A stretch of DNA of 64,000 nucleotides from Trichoplusia ni (Eukaryota > Arthropoda > Insecta > Lepidoptera > Noctuidae), in assembly GCF_003590095.1 (NCBI RefSeq), contig NC_039490.1, forward strand, positions 5,473,834 through 5,537,833, given 5' to 3'. The notes under the pieces were generated by a model that saw only the letters and a list, made by a program, of their open reading frames with translations, did no database searches and was not told the origin of the DNA. Of this stretch, positions 34,046 to 44,989 are shown piece by piece (the stretch's first letter is position 1; the number at the start of each line of letters is the position of its first letter). The position numbers and the translations under genes were made by a program.

Positions 34046-37000
34046 ATCAGTCATATCATCGTATATCTAAGCTACAAGCAAAATCAAAAACCTCTTAATG
34101 GGTCGGTTGGATAGGTTAATATTTCAAGTAACATTTCAGATAACTTATTCGACTCGATTCAGTAAGGCCTGAGTCAAGCTTAGCTTTGCTATCTTATCTT
34201 TGCTAGGACTAGCTTTTTCTCTTTTATTCTTGCAGTGGTAGGAAGTGGATTTTTTTTGTCTATTTCCTTCCATTAAAAAAATCTTATTAATTTCGTTGTG
34301 AGTACCAAGATAGTCAATCCTTCACCTCATACAAATTTAAAGTAATTCGACGTTATTCTGTGGTTTAGTAGATGCTTGCTTACAGGAGTGGCAAAGACAG
34401 GCATATGTGGAACATAAGTTAGAAAAGAAGCTTATGGAATAAAACAAATTAAACACAGCCGATAACAGTCAATACAAACAGCAAAGTATTATTAATCATG
34501 TTGACCATCATTCACATCTACTCATTTCCCAGACTTATTTCCCAAATTATAAAGTCCAGAATAGCTTAAATCTAAGTTAACATTCCTAGACCAATAAGGC
34601 GAGTAACTGGATTATGAAGTAATTCCAGGGATGCCATGGAATAATTTCAATTTAAACCCAAAGGTTATGAGCGGAATTAACATTTCCCCTCGCCTACATA
34701 CTTGTCATTCATGGAGGTCTGTTTTGGATGAGTTTTAGGATTGAGGGTAGTTCACAACTGAACGTAAGTGGTAAGTTGAAAAGAATGATACGTACTTTAT
34801 AGATGGTGAATAAGTACGAGTAGGACTGGTGATAAGGGTTCCTCATAACACCAATACTGTACAAACTACCAATGCGAATCTTATCCACCAAGTTAACAAT
34901 ACAATGGAAAAAAAATCAAAAACAATATTAAGTATTTATAAAATACAAGAAAAATAAATTCTACAGAAAGAAAACGACTACAATTTTAGGCATCTATAAT
35001 TTCTATGCCATTTTAAGATTAGATAGTAAATTTAACCAGGCCGTATTAAGAGTAAATTGATTAGATAACTGTGTCAAGTAATAGACAATTGTTTGTGTAT
35101 CTGGCGAAACACTTAACAATTAGAAAAATAAAAATAAAACATCCTATATTTCTGGGTTCTTCATATTCGTAGGTAAATAGAGGAATTTCTGGCCATTTCA
35201 ATTACTGTTTCCTTAAATAAAATATAATTAAAAAGGCATTCATTGAAACAACCACATTGCTCCATCTAATTAAGATCAAGCAAACTTAAAATTCAAAGAA
35301 ACTAGTGCAGAGTTCTAAAGTGTCTGAATAATTTCTGTCCGGCGATAAAGACCTCTATATACACAGCCCGTTCGTTATTCTAATGAACACTGAATTACTT
35401 TCGTCCAAGACACTCGAATCTTAACGAGAATTTACTACAATGGGTACTATAAAATGAGGTTTAACATTCCAAAAACTTTACTTTTGGATGCTTTGAAATC
35501 GTCGGCTTTGGAAGAAAAGATGGAAACCTTTTTGAAGATTTGGTTTCAAGTTAGATTTGAAAAGAAATTTGAACGATAGTGCCAATATTAAATCTTTAAA
35601 AACAATAAATGGGACGACTTCATAAACCAAAAAAAAAATATTATTTACAAAATGATTCCTAGACAAGCGTTTGGACGTTTATTCGCCTTTTTACAGCGGC
35701 TACAAGAAATATATTTTCTACGAGAGACCTCTCTAATAAGGATGATTCATTACGAAAAGACGAATGTTCATCAAAAATAAACGCAACAAGCATCAATCCC
35801 TCATATTTGATCTTTCAATTACCGTCAAAGGAGCTGCTAATTTTCTTCCCATTCAAACTCGGACAGGAAAAATTAGAAGTTGCCTCCATATTCTAAAATT
35901 AAAGATATTCATCACAACTTTGTCTGTATTCGTCAGAAAACAAGAGATTATTGAAACGGAGGGTCCCCATTTGCGAAATGAAAAAGAATCTTTTGAAACA
36001 TTTTTATGAATTTTAATTGCCTAATAAAATTCAAGTCTCAATCAAATTTCCGCTCGGAGAACGAATATTTTGTTTCAATTCAACTGGGAACTTTCGATTT
36101 CGTGATTCGAAGATTTTCAATTTTTCACTTTTATTTAATAGAGCTTTTAATAGCTTAGATGGGCAAACAGACAGAAATGAATGTTCGATGTCGCTTTTGT
36201 TGGAAATATAATGATTGTGAACGATGTTTTTAGATTGATTTTTCTTTTAGAATTTGTAATACTTACAAATAGCCTATGGCCCTTAATATGAAGGGCAACC
36301 CAAAAACGTCTTTTAAGACGTTTAACGTAAGAAAAGGGTTTCTTGAATCCCTAAGTGCAATCTGATTCAGTGATTTAAAAGCTTACTAGTAAGCTTTTTA
36401 GTAGCAAGTGATGTTTCTAGCCCCCACTACCACACAGCATCACTTCAACATCTGGCTTTAAATCTTCTTTATGATGTGATAAAATGAAAAATACTTATTC
36501 AAAAAATTTCGGAAACCTGTTTGATGGACTAATCAGATTATATTTAAAGATTTCGTCAAATACCCTATGACAGTATTTTGCAGTAAGAACATCCTATTAA
36601 AGTATAATCAGGGAACGAAATACATAAAAAAAAATTAGTGAAAATGGAAAAAAAATGGAAGATATATCCTAACAGCAAAAAGATGAGAACACAAACCATC
36701 TAAAAATAATCTTGTATTACAATATTGACCAAACAAGCGATAACTTTCGTATCAAATCCGTTGAATGTTAAATCATTTGGAATGCATGGGAATTGTATTC
36801 GGTCAAGCACGTTGCCTTGCCAACAACAACAGTGATTACCATAAAACACAAACCTTTACAATAGAGGTGACACATGTTCCTATTTCTGGGTTATTACAAA
36901 TGTAGATGAAACATCTCTGTGTTACAGTACTGAAATAGTTTGGATATACCTGATTCTAAGGTTTGGAAACCTGCTTTTCATACGATAATTTTGTCTTCAC

Positions 37001-37837
37001 CGTTTGCTCAAAGTGTATCTTTAAAAGTCACATAGGTAGTGCCTGCGTTGGGATTTTACCAGCCACTTCTTGCACCGAAATTCGCGATTTCATCGCAAGA
37101 CAACATACATCTATAAGGTTAATAACTTATCCTTATTTTAACCTATGGAGGCACCTTGGCTTTTCGTTAAGAGGTCATGAGGTAGAGTTCGAATAAAGTT
37201 GCGTTTGATAACAATTTAGAAAAATAAGTAGATTAATATTAATATTTTGGTTTCGGTATTATGAAAACTATAGCGTATTTTAAAATCCTTGAAATAAAAT
37301 AGTAGTGGTTAAGAAATACTCAGTGAATATTCTTAGTCTGAATGTTGAATCGGAAGAAGTAAGTGTACTTTTGTAAAATAGAAAAATAAAATAGTGTCAA
37401 GGAATGAATCGGAATAAATTATAAAAGTCTTGGGAAATGAGTTTGCTCCCGATTGCTTTGCAATTTTAAATAACTTGTCAATACATTTTAACTATGTTGC
37501 AATCTTTATAAAGCTTTTGATAAAAACTCTCGAAAATAAATAAATAAGTGAAGAAAGAAAAAGAGAAACAAACGTAATAAAAGAAATATAGCAATTTACA
37601 GAATAAAAGATTTATACATAAACATTAACAAAACAGATGAAAGTAATACAATAAGTAACTTAATTAATGATATTAAATCACATAAAATACATGCTAACCT
37701 TAATAATCACAACCAATTCTACGAAAAAACGAAAAAACTCTACGAAACCTTTTGAGAAAGAACCAAATATTTTAGTTAGACCAAAGTCATTCGAAGAGGC
37801 CTTTCCTATTTTCTCTTAAGTTTCTCGAAAACAGTCA
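34046..37837. other. Long AT-rich non-coding stretch
   Basis: Several open frames of 60-81 codons occur (for example 35764-36009 and 36017-36211 on the plus strand) without splice, Kozak or domain support. Two strong palindromes lie at 36304-36398 (separate entry). No repeat copies were recognised. Confidence 0.45.
36304..36398. repeat. Two neighbouring palindromes
   Basis: The first, 36304-36323, has 9-bp arms aaacgtctt/aagacgttt around TT. The second, 36377-36398, is a perfect 22-bp palindrome (aaaagcttac, TAG-centred, and its complement). Either could extrude as a cruciform or bind a dimeric protein. No element ends were found. Confidence 0.75.
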
Positions 37838-38010
37838 TAGCCTGGAGATATGACCGTTGGACTACCAAGTCAAGGGATGTAAGTTCGAATCCCGCCACAC
37901 TAAAGTATTTTCTATTACAAGCTAAGTATCACTTACTAACTATTGCTTCAATGGCATATAATTGGGAAGGCTTATGTCCAGAAGTGGATAAATATGGGGT
38001 GATCATGATA
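37838..38010 (+). mobile_element. S3 SINE: tRNA-like head joined to an RTE-like tail
   Basis: The head, agcctggagatatgaccgtt followed by ggactaccaagt, ends in a B-box-like AGTTCGAATCC (37882-37892). The 3' part reads attgggaaggcttatgtcca then gaagtggataaatatgggg and gatcatgata, which resembles the conserved 3' end of the RTE LINE at 7480-7545. SINEs that share a LINE's tail are known to borrow that LINE's reverse transcriptase. That relationship is inferred here from tail similarity. The tail is moderately diverged. Confidence 0.6.
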
Positions 38011-38783
38011 AGGAGCCCTCGCCTTAAAAAAGTTATTGATACAACACTGATTAAAACGGTGAAGAAAAACAGCGTGAGAAACTAGCATAGCTGAAAACTC
38101 CTTCAAAGTGTGTAATACTACTTCAGAGGTCTACGGTAGGTTTAAATCGTGACACTAGGTTGTATAACAAGCCACATGCAAAGAAGAAGGTTCTCAAAAG
38201 GAATGCAATTAGCAATATAGGATACGAAGATAAAAGAACAGACTAAGATAAGTGGAACTAGTTATTAGCGATTTACGAGTAGCAAGAGAATTTAATTTAA
38301 TTATACGGAAAGGTAATAAATCGCTCGGAATAGTAAATAACGCGGGTTCGAGATTCTTCTTTACCGTGGCTCTTGAAAGTATTTTATATTTGAATTTTAG
38401 ACCCATTCATTGCTTCCTCATTCATGAAATTTCTAATTGGGTATTAATAAAATGAGAATTGATGAAAATTTTAGATGTAAAGATTCTAGTGACAAGATTA
38501 TTTTATTTGCGTTATACTTACAGCTTAAAAAAGGGTTTAAAATTTGGTAAAATTGAGATCTTAATTTTCCCAACTTTTCGCAATTTACTTTAAACTTAAC
38601 TTGAGAAGCAGATGCAGGCTATTTAAAATTTTCTCTGCCTAAATTATTCCTCCATCCACAAATATACTCAGATATACCGTCCAAATCCTCAATGGATATT
38701 CCTTAAAATCCAATCTAAAATATCTCAATGCATCTCGTTTACCTTCGAATCTCATTTCGGAATCCATTTAGACGAAATTTCGA
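38011..38783. other. AT-rich sequence up to the gap
   Basis: Nothing coding was recognised. The last 40 bases (cgaatctcatttcggaatcc, gacgaaatttcga) resemble the TTCGG/CCGAA-rich sequence on the other side of the gap. Confidence 0.4.
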
Positions 38784-39783
38784 NNNNNNNNNNNNNNNNN
38801 NNNNNNNNNNNNNNNNNNNNNNNNNNNNNNNNNNNNNNNNNNNNNNNNNNNNNNNNNNNNNNNNNNNNNNNNNNNNNNNNNNNNNNNNNNNNNNNNNNNN
38901 NNNNNNNNNNNNNNNNNNNNNNNNNNNNNNNNNNNNNNNNNNNNNNNNNNNNNNNNNNNNNNNNNNNNNNNNNNNNNNNNNNNNNNNNNNNNNNNNNNNN
39001 NNNNNNNNNNNNNNNNNNNNNNNNNNNNNNNNNNNNNNNNNNNNNNNNNNNNNNNNNNNNNNNNNNNNNNNNNNNNNNNNNNNNNNNNNNNNNNNNNNNN
39101 NNNNNNNNNNNNNNNNNNNNNNNNNNNNNNNNNNNNNNNNNNNNNNNNNNNNNNNNNNNNNNNNNNNNNNNNNNNNNNNNNNNNNNNNNNNNNNNNNNNN
39201 NNNNNNNNNNNNNNNNNNNNNNNNNNNNNNNNNNNNNNNNNNNNNNNNNNNNNNNNNNNNNNNNNNNNNNNNNNNNNNNNNNNNNNNNNNNNNNNNNNNN
39301 NNNNNNNNNNNNNNNNNNNNNNNNNNNNNNNNNNNNNNNNNNNNNNNNNNNNNNNNNNNNNNNNNNNNNNNNNNNNNNNNNNNNNNNNNNNNNNNNNNNN
39401 NNNNNNNNNNNNNNNNNNNNNNNNNNNNNNNNNNNNNNNNNNNNNNNNNNNNNNNNNNNNNNNNNNNNNNNNNNNNNNNNNNNNNNNNNNNNNNNNNNNN
39501 NNNNNNNNNNNNNNNNNNNNNNNNNNNNNNNNNNNNNNNNNNNNNNNNNNNNNNNNNNNNNNNNNNNNNNNNNNNNNNNNNNNNNNNNNNNNNNNNNNNN
39601 NNNNNNNNNNNNNNNNNNNNNNNNNNNNNNNNNNNNNNNNNNNNNNNNNNNNNNNNNNNNNNNNNNNNNNNNNNNNNNNNNNNNNNNNNNNNNNNNNNNN
39701 NNNNNNNNNNNNNNNNNNNNNNNNNNNNNNNNNNNNNNNNNNNNNNNNNNNNNNNNNNNNNNNNNNNNNNNNNNNNNNNNNNN
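38784..39783. other. Assembly gap, exactly 1000 N
   Basis: The run is exactly 1000 unknown bases, typical of a fixed-size scaffold placeholder rather than a measured length. Open frames that cross it are artefacts. Confidence 0.98.
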
Positions 39784-39851
39784 ACGAAGTTCGGTTCAAG
39801 CTGCCGAAGTTCGGTTAAACCGAATGTAAAACGAATTTCGGCCCATCCCTA
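39784..39851. mobile_element. Gap-flanking TTCGG/CCGAA element end
   Basis: The unit gccgaagttcggtt occurs twice in a row in slightly different form (acgaagttcggttcaagct, then gccgaagttcggttaaaccg). It is followed by acgaatttcggcccatccct. On the minus strand this begins agggatgggccgaaattcg, an end I recognise from dispersed lepidopteran elements. The gap probably hides a tandem or palindromic array of this unit. Confidence 0.5.
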
Positions 39852-40111
39852 ACCTTAATGCGTGTGCTAATGGTGCAGGATTTATTCCCTGTGCTGCGAA
39901 GTGATAAAAAAATTATATGTGATAATAATATAATAGTAGTAATAGTAAAATTAAAAATAAAATTATTAATTTTACTTTATTTTTTGTTATTGTTACCTCC
40001 CCAAATGAAATCCGAATACCAGAAAAATGATTTGTCTGTTTCAAACCTAGTTATTAAATAATCTTCAACTTTGACACAGCGCCATCTAGTTTCAAATTAA
40101 ACTAAACTTGT
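39852..40111. other. AT-rich sequence
   Basis: The sequence includes an A/T-rich low-complexity patch near 39905-39985. Nothing coding was recognised. Confidence 0.45.
40077..40091 (-). promoter_or_regulatory. CTCF-like site
   Basis: The minus strand reads aactagatggcgctg, close to the CTCF core (CCA-CTAG-TGGCGC type). Such words are frequent in lepidopteran genomes and can be carried by repeats, so occupancy is speculative. Confidence 0.25.
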
Positions 40112-40300
40112 AGTATAAATACTAGGCAAGTGATAAACATACTTAGATATATATTTCTAAATACCTACATAATATAGATAAATTACACCCAGACACAAAA
40201 CCAATGATAGTGCTCATCAGACAAACATTTATCCTGGCTGGGAATTGAAACCACGACCTCCGGATCTTGCTTCTACGATTCTGACAAGTTCCAATAAAAA
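40112..40300 (-). mobile_element. S2 SINE, minus strand
   Basis: The reverse complement follows the S2 order: ggaggtcgtggtttcaattc (B-box region), ccagccaggataaatgtttg, tctgatgagcac, gtctgggtgtaatttat and aagtatgtttatcacttg. It is moderately diverged from 43032-43285. Confidence 0.7.
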
Positions 40301-40484
40301 GGTATTCAACCTCTTTAGTCCGACCAGACCTCTTTACCAGATTTCATCGATTGAATGAAAATCGTCTAGAAGTGCGGAACCATTAGATTTACCGGCTATT
40401 CATACTAACACTGTTTAGCCCTTGACCCCGTTATCAGGCTAAAGTACTAAATTACACCAATTCAACTGAACCAATAGTGGTTTA
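40301..40484. other. Short AT-rich spacer
   Basis: Nothing recognised between the S2 SINE and the first MITE. Confidence 0.4.
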
Positions 40485-40730
40485 CAGGGCCCCAATTCTG
40501 CTATTTACATTGGTCGATGAATGAATGAAAATTGGCTTAAAATGTCATTTTTTGTATTTTTACCTGCAAAATAATTAGAAATACAGTACGGAACGGTACA
40601 CCCAAGGTCATTACAATTAACCTCCAATTATTGTATTGGCAAAATGCTTAAGAGAATAGGAATAATTTCAAATTTAATCCAATTGCCGTTCATTCATCGG
40701 CCATTGTAAAATAGCAGAATCGGGGCCCTG
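40485..40730 (+). mobile_element. hAT-like MITE, copy 1
   Basis: The element has terminal inverted repeats starting CAGGGCCCC (left) and the complement of CAGGGCCCCGATTCTGC (right). Similarity continues inward past gatgaatgaatg for roughly 50 bp. It is 246 bp with no coding capacity. CAGGG-type ends are typical of hAT elements, which make 8-bp target duplications; none is preserved here (gtggttta against gtgtcgtg). Its interior (cagtacggaacggtacaccc) aligns with the reverse complement of copy 2. Confidence 0.75.
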
Positions 40731-40877
40731 GTGTCGTGATAGTAAGCACGAAGGTACAATGATAATGCTTTGGACAATGGTTGGTTTGTCATACAATTTA
40801 TATTTTTAAATTAGACATCACACCTTTTTATTATTACAAGTAGGTATTGATTTAGTATTACCAATCCCGTTGTCTAT
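40731..40877. other. Spacer between two MITE copies
   Basis: 147 bp of AT-rich sequence, not part of either element. Confidence 0.5.
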
Positions 40878-41126
40878 CTATGCCCCGCTTCTGCTATTTA
40901 CAACGGCCGATGAATGAATGGCAGTTGGAATAAATTTGAATATACCTATTCTCTTAAAAATTTTGCCAACAAAACAATTGGAAATTCATTGTATTGACCG
41001 TGAGTGTTCCGTTTACTATATTTCAAATTATTGTTAGGAAAATCTTTAGAATAATACGAATCGTGCGAATTTAATTCAATTGTCATTCATTTATCGGCCC
41101 TTGTAAATAGCAGAATCGGGGCCCTG
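40878..41126 (-). mobile_element. hAT-like MITE, copy 2, opposite orientation
   Basis: The ends are ctatgccccgcttctgctat (left, damaged) and tagcagaatcggggccctg (right). Interior words ccaacaaaacaattggaaat and gaccgtgagtgttccgttta match the reverse complement of copy 1, so the two neighbours are inverted relative to each other. No target duplication is evident. Confidence 0.75.
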
Positions 41127-41460
41127 TATGTATACATTAGGTACGTTATCTTATTTTCGCGACCTGAACCGTATTTATTGGGACTGTTTTCCATTTATCT
41201 ATTTTTACGATTATAAAGTGCAATTTTCAAGGATAAAAGTGGGGTTTCTTGACTTCATCGCGACTCTTGTCATTTTCTTATGTAATCGTTAGCTCTCTTT
41301 GTGATGTTTAGTTAGAACTGTTAAAAACGGTTCTATTCACATTTTTACTTACAGTGATCCATTTTTTTTGTAGACTTATAAATGTAACAAAACGTGGGGT
41401 TGCGGTCGGTTTGTAGTCTATTTTTGATAACTCTTTTTAAATACTGATATTTCGTTTCAT
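41127..41460. other. AT-rich spacer
   Basis: Nothing recognised. Confidence 0.45.
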
Positions 41461-41709
41461 CATTGGCCTAGCCTTTTCCCAACTATGTTGGGGTCGGCTA
41501 CCAGTCCAACCGGTTTCAGCTAAGTACCAGTGTTTTACAAGGAGCGACTGCCTATCCGACCTCCTCAACCCAGTTACCTGGGCAACACGATACCTCTTGG
41601 TTAGACTGGCTGTCAGACTTTTTCAAGCTTCTGACTACCTATAACGACTGTCAAAGATGTAGGAATAACAGCCGGGACCCACAATTTAACGTGCCTTCCG
41701 AAACACGGA
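41461..41709 (-). mobile_element. Family C repeat, minus strand
   Basis: The plus strand shows the family reversed: ggcctagccttttcccaact, atgttggggtcggctaccag, gcgactgcctatccgacctc, cagttacctgggcaacacga, and ends at gtgccttccgaaacacgg. The 5' portion upstream of the tttcggaagg word is absent. It is one of the least diverged copies. Confidence 0.85.
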
Positions 41710-41767
41710 AAATAATATTTGCATAATATAATATATTCTTATAGCTTAACGAAGTTTTAATCAACAG

Positions 41768-42318
41768 CAATGGGGAATATGCACGTGACTTAAATATGGA
41801 CAAAATATTTTTTTTTGTAATATTTATTGCTACTGAAAACACACTATACAATTATTTTTAGAATTTTTTTTTAATTTAATAATGAAATTTAATCATCAAA
41901 AAGTGGCTGTTTTGAAATTACCGCGCAAATTTTCGAAACGCAACACTATTGGTAGAACAAAACGTGACGTCAGTTTTACACGAGACGTCTGCTGTCAACA
42001 AGCTATTTGTATGGTTTCTTTTTGGAGGAATAATTGTTATTGTATTGTATCCATGGTAATTAAGTCGATATTCACTCACTTTATTTATTTTTTGGTAATT
42101 TTGTAAACCAATCACTTTGCTGTTGACATCGAACTCGTGTAATGGTGACGTCACGAGCAAGCGCGCCAAAATGGCCGCGTTTAAATTGATCGCGATTTTA
42201 ATATTTAATTTTTTGCATAATAGTTTATATTTTGGACGTGATATTTGTATGTTTGGTAATGTAATAACTAGTAGAAACATATAAAAAATAAAAAATAAAA
42301 CATGCATATTCCCCATTG
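41768..42318. mobile_element. 551-bp terminal-inverted-repeat element with two CRE palindromes
   Basis: Perfect 16-bp inverted ends CAATGGGGAATATGCA lie at 41768-41783 and 42303-42318. Inside are two TGACGTCA palindromes (41965-41972 and 42146-42153) and a promoter-like patch, gcgcgccaaaatggccgcg. A 143-codon minus-strand frame (41918-42349) covers most of it but begins outside the right repeat and shows no transposase motif, so it is probably fortuitous. The class is unknown; no target duplication is visible. Confidence 0.6.
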
Positions 42319-42924
42319 TCGCTAGGTTACCTAAATGGAATAATGACACGACAACAGATATTAATTAAGATATTAATAAAACATTGATGACCCGTAATTT
42401 TAATCGAGTTTTCGTGATGAACTTAATTCAATTCTGATTATTCATACAATTAACACAGTTATCCAATCATTCAGTGATTATTCTGAGCATCAAGTTTGAT
42501 AAAATCAAAGTTCCTTTGTATTTTTTACTATTTTTTTTTATTTCAGCCGGAGAAAATGATTAGGTAGTTAGCATTGTTATTTTTTTTTGCTTTGATTGGT
42601 CAATTCTTTTCAAAATTAAAACTCTTTGGAAGATAGTAGGCAATGAGCAAACAACTACATTTTTTTGAGATGGCATCGAAAGTCAGAGAGATTATATACA
42701 GCCATTTCCAATTTATATATAATATTAGTATCTAAAACAGATAAATCACCTGTTGCAGTTATTAGCTAGTTTTTTCACTAAGAATCATGAGTAACCTGTG
42801 CGTCAATTCCACTCGTTCATTTGCCAACCTTGACCCACAGTTGGCCCGGTATATTAATGTCAATGTAATCAAATCAAATGCGTCGGTGTGATCACAGCAC
42901 AGCTAATGGTAGAATTATAACAGA
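42319..42924. other. AT-rich non-coding sequence
   Basis: Nothing recognised. Confidence 0.45.
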
Positions 42925-43395
42925 CTTGCTGTTGCCCGTAGACCCGCCCGCAAATAAAAATCATCCCACGGGAACATACAATCAGGGTAAAAGCTAAAAG
43001 CTATCCTATGTGTTAATCCTGGTTATAAGTTCTTTGGCCTGTTGGTCAAGTGGTTAGTGACGCTGACTGCTATACCGGAGGTCGTGGGTTCGATTCCCAT
43101 CCAGGACAAATGTTTGTCTGATCAGCACGATTATTTGTCCAGTGTCTGGGTGTAATTCATATTCATTGTGGATATATTTAGAAATAAATAAGTATGTTTA
43201 TCAGCTGTCTAGGACTCATGATACAAGCTCTGCTTACTTTGAGACTAGATGACGTTGTCTGAAAGTTGTGGAATATTTATTTATCTATAAGTTATCTGTG
43301 TACCAAGTTTCGTCTTAATCCGTTCAGTGGTTTGTGCGTGAGAGAGGAACGAACATCCATACATACAAACTCGCGTTATAATATTAGTACGATTC
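42925..43395 (+). mobile_element. Family B2 repeat interrupted by an S2 SINE
   Basis: The left part, 42925-43031, has gacttgctgttgcccgtaga, cacgggaacatacaatcagg and gctatcctatgtgttaatcc. The right part, 43294-43395, has atctgtgtaccaagtttcgt, taatccgttcagtggtttgt and gttataatattagtacg. Removing the SINE and one duplicate restores the family's ggttataagtt-atctgtg continuity, so the B2 copy is older than the SINE. Confidence 0.85.
43032..43285 (+). mobile_element. S2 SINE with 8-bp target duplication (tRNA-derived)
   Basis: It is flanked by TATAAGTT at 43024-43031 and 43286-43293. The tRNA-like head has an A-box-like gttggtcaagtggttagtga and a B-box-like ggttcgattcc near 43086-43096. The body contains gacaaatgtttgtctgatca, gtccagtgtctgggtgtaat and aaataagtatgtttatcagc; it ends in a TATTTATTTATC-type tail. 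It is the best preserved S2 copy and the clearest nested insertion in the window. Confidence 0.85.
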
Positions 43396-44910
43396 TATAG
43401 ACAACAGACATTTCTAAAATCGTAAACGGGTTTAAAAGTCACTCTAATGTCGATAAAACCCGTGACTTTATATATGTTACTTTTTTTTTATTCTTTTCGA
43501 TCGTAAAGTTCATTTTCGAGTCACTGGCAACTAAAGTTTTGTCACCTTTCGCGCGCTACGTCTTATGTACTATATCTATTTTATTCATACATATTTAGCG
43601 ATTGTTTATTTATGTTTATGCAAATGTTAGAAAAGTGCAGAACTGTGTACACTGTTACTTAGTGTTCAGTCCTAAGTACACGATACAATGCATGGGAGTA
43701 TTAGATCTAGACTACAGTGTAAACACAATGTTTAACTATTAGTGATGTAATCAATAGTTTCTCAATGTAAGAAGTTTACTCTATCATTTAATGCTTTTCG
43801 TTGAAGATTTAATGTAAGTTTCTAGTCTGACTACACGTGACAGCGGGCGTTTTATCTTCTATTAGAGCCTAAACTTTGGTGTACATTCATTTTATTCCTA
43901 ATTTAATACACAACGTAATTTGTTTATGTACAAGTGTATTAATATGTATATCCACTTTGTAGTTCATAATTTTGTTTGTATTTTATTTTCTAAAGGATAA
44001 AAAACGTTATTAAATAACACAAAATGACAATAGACAGACAAAGTGACACTAAGAATTAATGTTTTCAAAACCGCTCAACAGATGGCGGTAGTGAGCACGA
44101 TAACTATTTCACGTTTACTTTTCTTACAGTTTACAAATCTTATAAAAAAGCAAATGCAATCCAAGAATTATTTTAAAGTAATAAAACAAAGCTAAGATCA
44201 GTTAATCTATAAATTTCATGCTCTAATTAACCTATTTAGTAAACTCAAGAGCACTTGATTCTGAAATGCACTCGATCGAGATTTAATGTTGCAATTGTAA
44301 GATAATCTTACATTTGAAGATTAATATTATACTCAACTGTAATTAAGATGTAAATATAGATTGGTTTTATCTGATGAACTGATGTTTTGGATTTTATGCA
44401 TTAAGAAGAGTTGGTTAAGGCCAATGAGGAAAATAGCTCTTAGGAATTGCCAATTAATATACGATGTTTCGAATATTGGTGTGTAGTTGAGTTCTGTTTT
44501 CAAGACTTGTTTTTTTTTCGTAGCACATTTTTGTAGACTTGTGCAATTGGTCCAATTCAAATATTTCATGTGTAAGCAGGTTTTCAGTTTCTATTATGTT
44601 CTATAGCCTCGACATTAGCCTCAACAATTGACTGCTGTCAAGAAGATGCACGACATAATCCAATCACTAGTCTAAACAAATATAAGTACATATTTGTAAT
44701 TATGTAAGTAAGAATTATATCTCCGGATTTCAGTTTCTTTTTTATTTGCTCTAAAAAGATCTATACTTACATACTAATTTCTACCCTCAACTTTACCAAA
44801 ATTTTAAATATTTCTCCAAAATTCCTAGAAAATTCAGAAAGATTAGCTAAGTATAGCGGATAATGGTCCCCAAGCGTAAACACGGGTAAACTTAGCATTC
44901 CAACAGACGC
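43396..44910. other. AT-rich non-coding sequence
   Basis: No repeats or coding signal were recognised. Open frames are short. A gatggcggtag word near 44085 is YY1/CTCF-like. Confidence 0.45.
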
Positions 44911-44912
44911 AC

Positions 44913-44983
44913 TTATTTATAGCGGGGGACGACAACAAACGCGACTCGTGCGCATCTGCGGAGCGTCAGCAACACAGTCGTGT
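44913..44983 (+). promoter_or_regulatory. Candidate TATA promoter and short first exon
   Basis: TATTTATAG at 44914-44922 is TATA-like and is followed by an unusually CpG-rich stretch for this region (gcgggggacgacaacaaacg, gactcgtgcgcatctgcgg). An initiator-like TCAGC lies at 44966. A GTGAGT donor begins at 44984. No ATG lies between, so the exon would be untranslated. The predicted pieces have plausible order and spacing, but no transcript evidence exists. Confidence 0.35.
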
Positions 44984-44989
44984 GTGAGT

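Noticed and set aside
35764..36211. Two consecutive plus-strand ORFs of 81 and 64 codons
   Set aside because: Lys/Phe-rich from AT-biased DNA; no Kozak, splice or domain evidence.
38728..39852. Open frames of 343 and 374 codons on both strands
   Set aside because: They exist only because the 1000-N gap contains no stop codons. The real residues at each end are few and not protein-like.
43032..43100. tRNA gene
   Set aside because: Head of the S2 SINE with a target duplication; repeated at 33825 and 40112.
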